A stretch of DNA of 64,000 bases from Dipteronia dyeriana (lineage: Eukaryota > Streptophyta > Magnoliopsida > Sapindales > Sapindaceae): assembly GCA_032871835.1 (NCBI GenBank), contig CM065301.1, positions 32,310,405 to 32,374,404 of the forward strand, written 5' to 3'. Numbering within the stretch: the stretch's first letter is position 1; each line of letters begins with the position of its first letter. Below the pieces are notes generated by a model, which saw only the letters and a list, made by a program, of their open reading frames with translations, was not told the origin of the DNA and did no database searches. Shown here piece by piece: positions 21,989 through 32,636 of this stretch. The position numbers were made by a program, and so were the translations under genes.

Positions 21989-23371
21989 TGAAAATACAAA
22001 ATGGTTAAATGCTCAAGGGTAACCTAGAGGGGGGGTAAATAGGTTAGACACCTTTTTCGACTCCCTTAGAAACAAAAAAAAGTTTGTCCCTCTAGATTGC
22101 TTGTATCATAATATATGTATATCAATTAAAGACACTTAATCAATATATAAAACAAGTAAAGTGTGATAAAAACAATTAATCATAACACATACACAATCTA
22201 TATTATAAAAAGGAAGTCAACTTACATAAAGAGTTCTATCCATATTATTCAAATAACAAATACAAATATAAGAGAGATAGGGATAGAGAAAATTTGACAC
22301 AAGATATAACGTGGTAAACCTCCAAAGAGGAAACATCCATGGGTTAGCAACCACCGGCAAAACAAATCCACTTGTAGATAAGACAAGTACAATCTCTCAA
22401 GTTACTCATTCACTTAGAAACTACCCTCTTATCCTACTCATGAAGATGCCGCCCTCTAGCTCAGCAATCCAAGGCCTCACACCTCTTGTCAAGACTTCCT
22501 CGCTCACCCTTTCGGATCCTCATGACCCTAGGCAAGACTTCTTGCTCAACTATCCGAGTCCTCCCGACTCTAGTCAAGACTTCCTCTCTCACCCTTCCAG
22601 ATCCTCACGACCCTAGGCAAGACTTCTTGCTCAACTATCCGAGTCCTCCCGACTCTAGTCAAGACTTCCTCGCTTGACAATCCGAGGTCTCCCACCTCTT
22701 GCCAAGACTTTCTTGGTCAATAACATAGGTCTCACAATTATTGTCAATACTTCCTTCTCACAAGGCATCTAGGTGATCATGAATGCAAAACGTAAACAAG
22801 CACGCAACATAGAATGTTATGATCAACACGTCCTATGGAAAATACTAGACATGAGCATGAATGCACAAAATAAATGTAGTCTAGTCAATCATGCATGTTT
22901 AATCTATCTAGATCATGTAAGATATGTTCAATATTAATTACAACCTAGATACATGCATAGATCTAAAACTTGAATCACAAGATATGATCAATTCACACAT
23001 AATCAAGTTTAAATCTCATAAACCAAAAACATGCTAAAATCATATGACAAAGTCATTTAGATTAAAGCTAAAGTTCTAGAGCATATTTCCTATTCATAGA
23101 TTCAATAAAGCACATGAATAGCTCAAAAGAACACAAGCACATGTGTCATTGTGAGATTTTTGCCAAAGAGAGCCTAATACATGTGAGTAACTATTTTTCA
23201 CAAAATCAATCAATCAAAGATCATCAAATAGTCCTAGAAAAGCTAGCACAATACAATCCCAAACATGTGAAAACATAGGCAAAATCAAAATCTAACTCAA
23301 CATGTGAGATTTCAATTGAAACTCAACCTAGCTTTAAGTGAGTTCAAAACTCAAATCAAAACAATCACAAG

Positions 23372-23410
<39 letters not shown>

Positions 23411-24569
23411 AATATATATATATATGTTGAAGAAGAAAACCCAAGGCAATTGACCAAGTTTTAAGAGAAAACTTTAAGAGAAAATCAATACCATAGTTGA
23501 TTTTGGTGCAGTCCTGTTTTTGTGAGTTTAGACTCCAAAAATAGCAATAAAACTAACTCAAACCTTCAGAGAAAAGATAGAGGATGAATAGACAAACACT
23601 CTCAACTTTGAATCACTTAAATCGGATTCAATTGAAGAAGTTATGGTTTTTGGAAGGTGAGAAAATATGGAGAGAAAATTTTGCAATCAAGTTTTAAATT
23701 TCTTCTTAGAATGAAATGTGAGAGGAAAAAGAAATATAAAGGAGAGGAAAAGAACAGAAGCAAAGGATCAAAATGCCCCCTTTGAGAATGCTTCCCCGAG
23801 ATGGCACATAGGCATCTCGGGGCAGCAACGCGCCATCTCAGGCTTGCACCATTTGATGGTCTTTGTCCATGGTGTAACTCCCTTGCACTCCTCTCACGTT
23901 CTTCTACCGTTCTTTGGCCTCCAAACTCGGAATTCAAATCTGTTTACGGATTACGAACCATAACTCTCTCACGGACATGGACATATAAGATACTCAACTC
24001 AAAAAATAATAATTCAACTCGATATATGAAGACGAAGACAATGTATGCAATATGAGTTGAAGTGTAATATCTTTTAACTTAGAACTTGAAATCAATAGTA
24101 TGAGTAACCGAAATGACCATAACTCAATCAAGAATGATTTAAGACTAAATTAAAGTTCAATATCCATGTTATACAAACATATATACATACAAACACAATT
24201 CACACTAGAATGCAAACTACATAGAGATAGTCTTCAATCATGCATTTTCCAAAACATGTTATTTTCATACCAATGCATGAGCATTCATCTTCAAGTGTGT
24301 GAATGTTTTATACATGGTGCACAACAATCCAGGGAAACATATGAATGAATTGTATATGTGTGCCTAATCCTTGTAAGAGAAAGATAAGGTCTTAGTATAC
24401 CTTTGTATAACCATATTGCATCCTTTCTCTTTGAAGACTTTGAACTTGCTTTGACTAGTTTTTCCTTCTTTTTTTAAGCTTGATTCATCATGAATCTAAA
24501 CAACTAAATCATTACAATTAAACATCATTTTGATATGGAATTAATGCCAACACAATCTAAAACCTAACA
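21989..24569 (-). repeat. SireN 5' LTR (2581 bp)
   Basis: Bounded by TGAAAATAC at 21989 and CCTAACA at 24569 (TGTTAGG on the minus strand). It contains the ~45-bp array (22480-22740), the (CA)n(TA)n tract (23372-23425), TATA TTTATATTTC on minus (23732-23741), and the GC module (23789-23842). The frames at 22311-22677 come from the tandem array. It faces leftward, head-to-head with the internal region of Sire-1. Confidence 0.93.
23789..23842 (-). promoter_or_regulatory. GC-rich inverted repeat module, SireN 5' LTR
   Basis: CCCCGAGATGGC...GCATCTCGGGG forms a stem, with a further GCGCCATCTCAGG arm. It sits about 50 bp upstream of TATA on the minus strand, the same place as in Sire-1, though only the GAGATGGC core is shared. 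Confidence 0.6.
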
Positions 24570-24574
24570 AGGTA

Positions 24575-24606
24575 TATTCACACTATAAAGATAAAGGGAA
24601 ATTTCA
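24575..24606 (+). repeat. Sire-1 5' LTR, last 32 bp
   Basis: ATATTCACACTATAAAG...AATTTCA is identical to the end of the 3' LTR (32600-32631). It follows the AGGTA duplication and ends one base before the PBS. Confidence 0.92.
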
Positions 24607-24607
24607 A

Positions 24608-24620
24608 TTGGTATCAGAGC
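24608..24620 (+). other. Sire-1 primer binding site
   Basis: TTGGTATCAGAGC lies one base after the LTR end (CA at 24605-24606). It complements initiator-Met tRNA. Confidence 0.95.
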
Positions 24621-24656
24621 ATATGTCTAGACACACTTAGATAGATCTTCTTTGTA

Positions 24657-25766
24657 GTGATTGTTATCTTCTTTTGTTTCATCATTATTAAAGAAATTTA
24701 TTCTTTTGTGGCTTCTCTTGTTGAAGGTGAGTCTATTGACTTAGATGATCAAAAGATAAAATATCTTTTTCAAGAAAATGAAAGGATCTCTATGATAAAT
24801 AAGTCTCTCACTAAGAAGTTAGAAAATCATGATTGTAGCTCAAAATGTGTTATTGATCTTGATGACAAAATTCTTAATTTTGAGAAAAACTCGATTGATA
24901 GCAATGATAGATTAAGTATTTTGAAGCATGAAGTTTAGCAAAGAGATGAATCTCTTGATCGTGCTAGAAGAATTGAAAATGGGCTTAAAGCAAAACTTAA
25001 TGAGCATGAGAATCAAGAGAAAGTGTTTAATGACAAACTTAATTTGGCTAAAGAGATGATTAACAAGATGTTATCTAGCACTAATAAAGTGAAAGCTCTC
25101 ATTAAGGTTGGAAAGTCTTCAAGCAACAAAAGAGGTTTAGGATATGTTAATGAAAAATCAACTCCTTCATCTAACAAATCTACTTTTGTCGAAGCTTGTA
25201 GCAATTTAATTGTAGGTAAACTCTCTAACGGTAATGCCATAAATGCTACCGGAGGTGCCTCAACATCAACAATGAAGGCCAAGGAAAAGACTCAACAATG
25301 CCAAAGACAAGCTACATCATCATCAAATGCAAAAGGTAAGGCATCGAGCGTTGCGCGCCAAAGAGGTAAAAATGTGAGAAAGCAAAATGAGTTGAATGCT
25401 CAAGCAAATGGTAAACTTCTCAAATTCATACCTATTTGTCATTATTGCAACATGGTAGGATACATAAGACCTATATGTTTTGAATACATTCGTAAATGTA
25501 GAAATGCCAATGATTTGCATTATATGTCTTTGAATGGTCCTCGACAATCATCCATGTATGGATCTAGAATTAGACCTAAGAAGACCTTGGAAAAGTATGT
25601 TGAGAATAAATGTGTTGATGAGTTGTTTGTTAATTCTTGTGTTGTGCCTCATTCTACTATGCATAAAAGAGTTGATAATGCTTTGTTTGATTTGTTTGAA
25701 AATGTGACTAATGAAGTCAATGTTCCTAAAAACAAGCCAAAGCATGTTAATAAAAGTAGGAATTAG
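24657..25766 (+). pseudogene. Sire-1 gag, C-terminal part only
   Basis: Reading frame 3 carries a Lys/Glu-rich coiled coil (DDQKIKYLFQENERISMI), then LAKEMINKMLSSTNKVKALI, the SIRE-type NKRGLGYVNE motif and a knuckle-like FIPICHYCNMVGYIRPIC. In that knuckle the canonical His is Tyr (CX2CX4YX4C). A stop follows HEV (24936-24938) and another follows KSRN. The UBN2 N-terminus and first CCHC knuckle found in SireN and Sire-3 are absent: only ~100 bp separate the PBS from the coiled coil. This gag cannot make a full Gag. Confidence 0.85.
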
Positions 25767-25811
25767 AAACTTGTCAAGAAAGTTTGGGTTAAGAAAAACA
25801 CAACACAATGT

Positions 25812-26433
25812 TTGGTTGCACAATATGCTTTAAGAGCTAATTCATCCTATTGTTGGTACCTAGATAGCGGTTGCACTAGGAATATGACCGGCAACAAGGA
25901 ATTCTTTAAGAATCTTGTTATGAATGATTGTGGATGGGTTACATTTGGTGATGGCACTAAAAAGCAAATTCTAGGCAAGGGAACAATTTGTATAACCAGA
26001 TTGCCTAAACTTCGTGATACCTTGTATGTAGATGGTCTACAAGCTAATCTACTAATCATCACTCACTTGTGTGAAATTTTTAAAGAAGTTAGCTTTAACA
26101 AAGATGTGTACACAATAATCGATAAAAAAGGCAAAATTGTTTTGAAAGTCAAAAGGTCTTCAGACAGTTGCTATTGTTTAGAGGTTGATCCACTAACATG
26201 TAATATGGCACATGAGTGCAACAAGCTTGAATTATGGCATGAAAGATTGGGTCACTTGAATTATAAAGATTTAAAGAAGCTTGGGAAATATAACATTGTT
26301 AGAGATCTTTCTAGTATTGGTAAAAAGCTTGATGGTGTTTATGAACCATGTCAATTAGGTAAACAAACCAAAGTGTCTCATAAAAAGAACACTAATTTTT
26401 CTACCAAAAAAGCCTTTAGAACTTGTGCATATG
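25812..26433 (+). pseudogene. Sire-1 protease and GAG-pre-integrase
   Basis: WYLDSGCTRNMTGNKEFF holds the intact copia protease D-S-G site. It is followed by VTFGDGTKKQILGKGTI and the Zn-binding LELWHERLGHLNYKDLKKL...CQLGKQ of the GAG-pre-integrase region. The frame is the same as that of gag, across a stop at 25767. A frameshift near 26405-26420 moves the rest of integrase to another frame. Confidence 0.9.
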
Positions 26434-27123
26434 GGCCTAATGGGACCCATCCAAACCGAAATCATAAATGATAAAAAATACATTTTTGTATGAGTTGATG
26501 ATTTTTCTCGGTTTGCTTGGGTATATTTTCTTAGAGACAAGACCGAAACTTTTGGTTACTTTAAAAAGTCTTGCAATCAAGTTCAAAATGAAAAAGGTCT
26601 TAGGATCAAGAAAATATGTCACATTAGGAGTGATCATGGGAGTGAATTTGAAAATGCTAGATTTAGTGAGTTTTGTGATGATTATGGGATTTCACATGAG
26701 TTCTCGGCTCCTAGAACTCCTTAACAAAATGGTATTGTTGAGAGGAGGAATCGTGTCTTGCAAGAGATGGCTAGGGTCATGATCAATAGAAAGAAAGTCC
26801 CTAGAAATCTTTGGGCCGAAGCGGTTAATACCGCATGCTATGTCAGTAATAGAGTTTTTAGAAGGCCCGACACAAAGCAAACCTCATATGAACTTTGGAA
26901 GGGCAAGAAGCCCAATGTGAGTTACTTCCACACTTTTAGGAGTAAGTGTTTTATTTTGAATGATAAAGATCACTTAGGAAAGTTTGATGCTAAAAGTGAT
27001 ATTGGTCTCTTTCTTAGGTATGCTAATAATAGTCGTGCATATAGAGTGTTCAATTTGAAAACTAAGACTATTATGGAATCAATTAATGTGAAAATAGATG
27101 ATCTTAGCATGCTTGATATGTGA
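26420..27123 (+). pseudogene. Sire-1 integrase
   Basis: After the frameshift the core reads LVHMGLMGPIQTEI. SIRE integrases have HMDLMGP here, so the first catalytic Asp is Gly (codon 26434-26436). The second Asp (HIRSDHGSEFEN) and the Glu (NGIVERRNRVLQEMARVM) remain. Stops sit after YIFV and in place of Gln in PRTPQQNG. The C-terminus has RQTSYELWKG-like, FDAKSDIGLFL and TIMESINVKIDD motifs typical of the SIRE lineage. Inactive. Confidence 0.9.
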
Positions 27124-27188
27124 GATGATAATGGTGTCAATGAACCTTTTGTTAAATGACACTAAAACACCTATTGATGTGACTAGTT

Positions 27189-28357
27189 GTGATGAAAGTG
27201 AGTCTAGTCATAAAGATGATAATGGTAGTGTTGCGAGAAGAAAGTCAAGAGTTAGAAAATTGTTTGAATGATAACCAACAAGATGTTGAAAATTCTAATT
27301 CTAGACTTAAGAACATGCATTACCAACAAGACATCATAGGTGATTTGAATGAAGGGGTTAGAACTAGAAGGCAACTAGCTAACCAATTTTCATATGCTTG
27401 CTACACTTCTCAAATTGAGCCCAAAAATATTAATGAAGCAATTATTGATGAATATTGGGTTGATTCCATGCAAGAAGAACTAAATCAATTTGAGAGGAAT
27501 GAAGTATGGTCCTTAGTTCCTAGACCAAAAGATGTTAATGTGATTGGTACAAAATAGGTGTTTAGGAATAAGACCGATGAATGTGGCAAGATAGTGAGAA
27601 ATAAAGCAAGACTAGTGGCTCAAGGATACACTCAAGTTGAGGGTGTAGACTTTAATGAGACTTTTGCACCCGTTGCACGTCTTGAGTCCATTAGGCTTTT
27701 GTTGTCCATTGCATGTCTTAAAATATTCAAATTGTTTCAAATGGATGTTAAAACTGCTTTTCTCAATGGATATCTTCAAGAAGAAGTGTATGTTGAACAA
27801 CCTAAGGGTTTTGTAGACCCACACTCTCCTAATCATGTGTTTAAGTTGAAAAAGGCTCTTTATGGCCTTAAGCAAGCTCCTAGAGCTTGGTATGATAGGT
27901 TGACTCAATATCTTATTGACAACCAATATAGGAGAGGTGGTATTGATAGAACTTTGTTTGTCAAGCGTTATGACAATGACATTTTTGTTGCACAAATATA
28001 TGTTGATGACATTGTTTTTGGGTCTACATGTAAAACCAAGGTTGATGATTTTGTGAATGTTATGTCAAGAGAATTTGAAATGAGTATGGTAGGTGAACTC
28101 AATTACTTTCTTGGCATGCAAGTGAAACAATCTAGCAATGGTGTCATGTTATCTCAATCTAAATATGCTAGAAATCTTGTTAAGAAATTTGGCCTTGAAA
28201 GTGGAAAAGAATTTGAAACACATATAAGTACTACTTTAAAACTTGACAAAGATGAAAAAGGAAAAAATGTTGATCAAAGTCTCTATAGGAGCATGATAGG
28301 TAGCCTTCTCTGCCTAACGGCTAGTAGGCCGTATATTTGTTTTAGTGTTAGTTTGTG
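27189..28357 (+). pseudogene. Sire-1 reverse transcriptase
   Basis: The frame reads [17 protein letters not shown], then [56 protein letters not shown] and the catalytic [13 protein letters not shown] with YVDD intact. A single stop (TAG at 27555-27557) replaces the conserved Trp before FRNKTDE. A second stop lies at about 28357 after SVSL. Otherwise the domain is whole and collinear with Sire-2 and Sire-3. Confidence 0.93.
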
Positions 28358-28391
28358 AACTAGTTTTCAAGCTAAGCCAAAAGAATCTCAC

Positions 28392-28942
28392 TTGAAAGCC
28401 GTTAAAAGAATCATTAGATATATAAAAGGAACACATAATCTTGGTTTATTCTATTCCTTTGATACTAATGATATTCTTGTTGGCTATTGTATTACGGATT
28501 GGGCAGGAAACATTGATGATCGTAAAAGCACATCGGGCGGTTGCTTTTACTTGGGGAATAATTTGGTTGCTTGGCAAAGCAAGAAGCAAAATTCTGTCGC
28601 ACTTTCTTCATTCGAAGCCGAGTATATTGGGCCGGAAGTGCTTGCACACAACTTCTATGGATGAAACAAATTCTAAAGGATTATGAGATTGATCAAGGTA
28701 AAATGACTCTCTATTATGATAATATGAGTGCCATTAACACCTCTAGAAATCTGGTTCAATACTCACGCACAAAGCATATAGACATTAGGCATCATTTCAT
28801 TCGAGAACTTGTTGAACATTCAATAGTAACTCTTGAACATATGCATACTAAAAATCAACTTGCGGACTTGTTCACAAAGCCATTGGACAAAGAGAGATTT
28901 GTATCTCTTAGAAGATTCATTGGCATGATTTATGTTGATTAA
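28392..28942 (+). pseudogene. Sire-1 RNase H
   Basis: VKRIIRYIKGTHNLGLFYSF leads into the RNase H fold: GYCITDWAGNIDDRKSTSGG, ALSSFEAEYI, LYYDNMSAINTSRN, and the conserved tail HIDIRHHFIRELVEH...QLADLFTKPLDKERF. The first catalytic D (normally DADWAG) reads TDWAG. A one-base shift near 28640 separates the two halves. It ends IYVD, then TAA. Confidence 0.9.
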
Positions 28943-30377
28943 TGCTTGTGTGTGGCTATAAGTGGCTTGATAAGAAAAACTATATTATATATCTATTCTT
29001 TCAGAGCTACTCATGTGAGAAATAATGATCTTGATAAAATAGCTTTTATTGCTTCTAGATCATGCACTTAAGTCTTTGTAAATTTTGTTTTTAAAAGTGC
29101 ACAAAAGCTTCTCTTATATGTCTAAGTTTGAGTAATTGAGTTTGAAAGCATGTAGATTATGGATGCATCTTGAAGTTCATTGTCTAGTACATGATAGATG
29201 ACCTATGGTTAGTATCCATTTTGCTTCGGCATCTATAGAACTCAACGAGCACTTTCATGGAAATGGCTACACACCTTGGTTGTGAAGCCGCCCAATGTAG
29301 GAAAGGGTTACACCATTGTGATGAGTGAAAGCCGTCATGAAGAGTATATGTTTATGTAAGAAAAATCAAAGAAGTGTTGAAAAAGAATCATTTAAAAAAA
29401 AACTTTGATACAAAGCCTAAAAAGAAATGGAGGAAGGCATAAAATGGAGTATAGTTAAAAATTGTGATTGCTCGGGTTGAAAAATAGAAATGGAATGACG
29501 AGCCACATGCACACAAAAGCTCATATGTTGAAATCTATTCTCTTTAAAGCAAAAATCCGGATGATAATCGGTTTGACCTTGATTGGAAAAGCTTTAGATG
29601 GATAGGTGTTGAAGTGGTTTGCATGTTGATATTACAATCACTCCTTGTATATATGCTAGAAACATTTTCACACACATACATTTTTGCTTAATGTGCTTGA
29701 TTCATTAGCAATGAGAGATTATTTTTGAGAGAATAATGAAAATCTATGATTCTCTTATTAATTTTGACAAATAATGGTTTACTATCCTTTATTGCTTGAA
29801 ATGTGTGACTGTGTGATTCCCCTTTGAACAAGTTTACTTGCTTATTAATATGTGGAGCATATGTTAAGGGGGAAAACTTAGTTCTCTATACAACTTGTTT
29901 GCTCATTATCTCATGATTTCATTATGCATCCCTTATAACCTTGTAGGTATTTTCAATTGGTATTTATTTCTCTCTCTCTAGGTTATGTAATATGTTTTTG
30001 TTTATTCCATGCTAAAAAGGGGGAGAAAGTGTTTTCCTCACCATGTTACTTATTTTTGATATAAAGGGGGAGAAATCTTGTCTTAATGTCATAAGGGGGA
30101 GAAGAACTCTTGTTTGCATAAGATAAGAAGAGATAAGGGAATTTTTTGTTTTGTTACGTATATTGTTTGTTTATCTCACCTATCTTCTTTGTAGAAGATT
30201 TCTTTTGGTTGATCTTGTCTCACATGTGCTTTGAATGTGTGAAGATATTCTTGAGGATTCATGAAGACATGTTAGTCTCGGAATATCTCCTTGTAATGTG
30301 AGGATGTGAGAATGTAATCAACATTGATTGTGAGTGATCAATGTATGGTGAGGTAGAGGTTTTGTCATGTAATAGCC
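28943..30377 (+). other. Sire-1 non-coding region between pol and the 3' LTR
   Basis: No ORF of note in 1.4 kb; there is no env-like gene and no ORF-X here, unlike SireN. It contains three internal purine tracts with GGGGGAGA (about 30019-30030, 30066-30073, 30096-30104) before the true polypurine tract. The first half is alignable with the SireN post-pol remnant. Confidence 0.75.
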
Positions 30378-30389
30378 AAAGGGGGAGAT
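30378..30389 (+). other. Sire-1 polypurine tract
   Basis: AAAGGGGGAGAT immediately precedes the 3' LTR start TGCTAGG. It is the expected plus-strand primer. Confidence 0.92.
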
Positions 30390-32631
30390 TGCTAGGTTTT
30401 AGATTTGTGTTGGCTTGATTCCATAACAAAACTTCATTCCTTTGTAATGCTTAGTTGATTAAGTGGTTCGTGATGATAAGAGCTTCAAGGAAGAAAAGCA
30501 ACTTCTCATGATGCAAAGTTCATCTTCAAGAGGATTAGTACTATTCTAGGATGCTAAGGTATCGAGATTCTTCTTCCTCTTTCAAGGCGTAAGCACACAC
30601 ACACACAATTCATTCATATGTGTCCCTGCTTAGTTGTGCATCATTAAATGCGCGCACACACATAATTCATTCATATATGTCCCTGCTCAGTTATGCATCA
30701 TTAAATGCACACACACACACACAAAATTCATACATTTGTGTTCCTGCATCGTAGCACATCATTTGGTATAACACATTCACACACTTGAAGTTGAATGCTC
30801 ATGCATTGGTATGAAAGTAACATGTTTTGGAAAATGTATGATTGGAGACTATCTCTATGCAGTTTGCATTCTAGTGTGAATTGTGTTTGTATGTGTATAT
30901 GTTTGCATAACATGGATATTGAACTTGATTTTAGTATTAAATCATTCTTGATTAAGTTCCGGTCATTTTGGTTACTCATACTACTGATTTCAAGTTCAAA
31001 GTCAAATGATACTACACTTTCAACTCATGTTGCATACATTGTCTTTGTCTTCATATATCGAGTCAAATTATTATTTTTTGGGTTGAGTATCCTATATTTC
31101 CATGTCCGTGAGGGATTCCCAGTTTGTAATCTACAACCGAATTCAAATTCGGAGTTCGGTGGCCAAAGAACGGTCGAAGAACACGAGAGGAGCGCAAGGG
31201 AAGAGGTATGATGGCAAAGCCATCACTTGGCACCTTCCCGAGATGGCGTGTGGCCATCTTGGCCCCAAAGCCTTGCTGGCCTGAGATGCCCGCGTGCCAT
31301 CTCGGGAGGCACTAAGGCATGAGGGCAAAAAGGTTTTTTTGTTGTTCTCTCTTTAAAACCTCTCATTCCCTCTCATTCATTAAAAGTTAAAACAAGTTGA
31401 GAAAAACGAATTTGAAGAACAAGTGCAGAATTTTTCTCTCAACGTTTTGATTTTTGTTTTTGCGATAACTTCTTCATTTCTACTCCGAATCACTTGATTC
31501 AAAAACCGATTTCAAGTGTCTTGAAGAGTTCTAAAAACATCAAGCATTTCAAGAACCAAAGGATGTCTATAATTGTTTTAGTGATCAGATCTTCCGTTCG
31601 TGATTTTCATCCTTGTTGGTAAAATCATCTTCTTCTTACTTTTCTTCTTAGATCTTCTTATTGATTGATGCTATTTGATTAAGAAGCATGAATAGGATGA
31701 TTTTGATATCATTTTTGTGGTTTGTTGATTTGATTTTCAATGGTAGATAGATTTGTGATAAATTGAATGATTCGTGCTAAACATGATAAACATGAAATTA
31801 CTTCTAGAAATCTTTCGTTCTTATGCTTGATTGACTATTTCTAGATCTAATTTCATTTTCTAATAACTAGATTGTGTTTCAATTGGTGTCTATATCTTCA
31901 TATCTATGTTCTTAGTTGATAACATGCTTAGGTTGTCTAGATAAATTTGTGACTGCTCTTTAATCTAGCTATCTAGTTGCATGTCCATAGAATTTGTTGA
32001 TCATCATTTTCTATGTTGAGTGCTTGTTTGTATTTTGCATTCATGATCACTTAGATGCCTTGTGAAGAGGTAGGAAGTCTCATATCTTAGAATGATTCTT
32101 TGATTTGAGCAATTGGAAGTCTTAGCTAGAGTCGGGAGGACTCTGATAGTGAAGCAAGTGGAAGTCTCGACAAGAGGTGTGAGACCTCGGATTGTTGAGC
32201 AAGGAAGTCTCAACTAGAGTCGGGAGGACTCGGATAGTTGATCAAGAAGTCTTGCCTAGGGTCAAGAGGATTCGGATAGGTGAGCAAGGAATCTTCCTAG
32301 AGAAAAAAGGTCTTGGATAAAAAGTTGGCTTATTAGATCACTAGGTTAAAGGGTAGAGTAAGAGTGATAGCTTGGAGAGCATGTGATGATTGCTTGAGTG
32401 TGTAACTCATATTTGAAATAGTGAATTTGCTTTCGTCGGTGGTTGTGGTATCAACCGTGGATGTTTCCTCTTCGGAGGTTTACCACGTAAATATTTTGTG
32501 TCATTGTTTGCAATTTTCATTAGGCATTATTAAAATTGCATTGTTTTAAAATTGGAGCATATACCTATTCACCCCCCCCCCCCCCCCCCGCTCTAGGTAT
32601 ATTCACACTATAAAGATAAAGGGAAATTTCA
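30390..32631 (+). repeat. Sire-1 3' LTR (2242 bp), intact
   Basis: It starts TGCTAGG (5' copy TGTTAGG) and ends AAATTTCA before TSD ACTCA. It contains the 58-bp array (30595-30770), the GC module (about 31208-31311), the 45-bp array (32105-32320) and 18 C at 32572-32589. It preserves the empty sites of both insertions found in the 5' LTR. Short ORFs here mirror those of the 5' LTR and are not genes. Confidence 0.95.
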
Positions 32632-32636
32632 ACTCA

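Larger units (their letters stand above)
15443..24569 (-). mobile_element. SireN: pol-less, gag-bearing SIRE-type element, TSD AGGTA
   Basis: A 9127-bp minus-strand element is flanked by AGGTA on both sides and sits 32 bp from the end of the Sire-1 5' LTR. From its 5' end: LTR 21989-24569, PBS 21975-21987, gag 19862-21812, non-coding remnant, ORF-X 17168-18186, polypurine tract about 16934-16944, and a shortened 3' LTR 15443-16924. No protease, integrase, RT or RNase H motif is present in any frame. It resembles the TR-GAG type of non-autonomous element, here with an extra ORF. Confidence 0.92.
10713..32631 (+). mobile_element. Sire-1: SIRE-type copia element with two nested insertions, TSD ACTCA
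   Basis: TSD ACTCA occurs at 10708-10712 and 32632-32636. The 5' LTR is 10713-12244, 14741-15442 and 24575-24606; the PBS is 24608-24620; truncated gag and full-length but broken pol follow; the polypurine tract is 30378-30389; the 3' LTR is 30390-32631. Without the nested CopA solo LTR and SireN (and their TSDs) it is about 10.3 kb. Over the first ~100 bp the two LTRs differ at 5 positions by eye, so it is not recent. Confidence 0.95.

Noticed and set aside
22311..22677. Overlapping + strand ORFs rich in PPDS/QDF repeats
   Set aside because: They arise from the ~45-bp LTR tandem array read through; frames differ from those in the homologous LTRs.
24608..24620. tRNA gene fragment
   Set aside because: Only the 13-nt primer site is present; no tRNA body follows.
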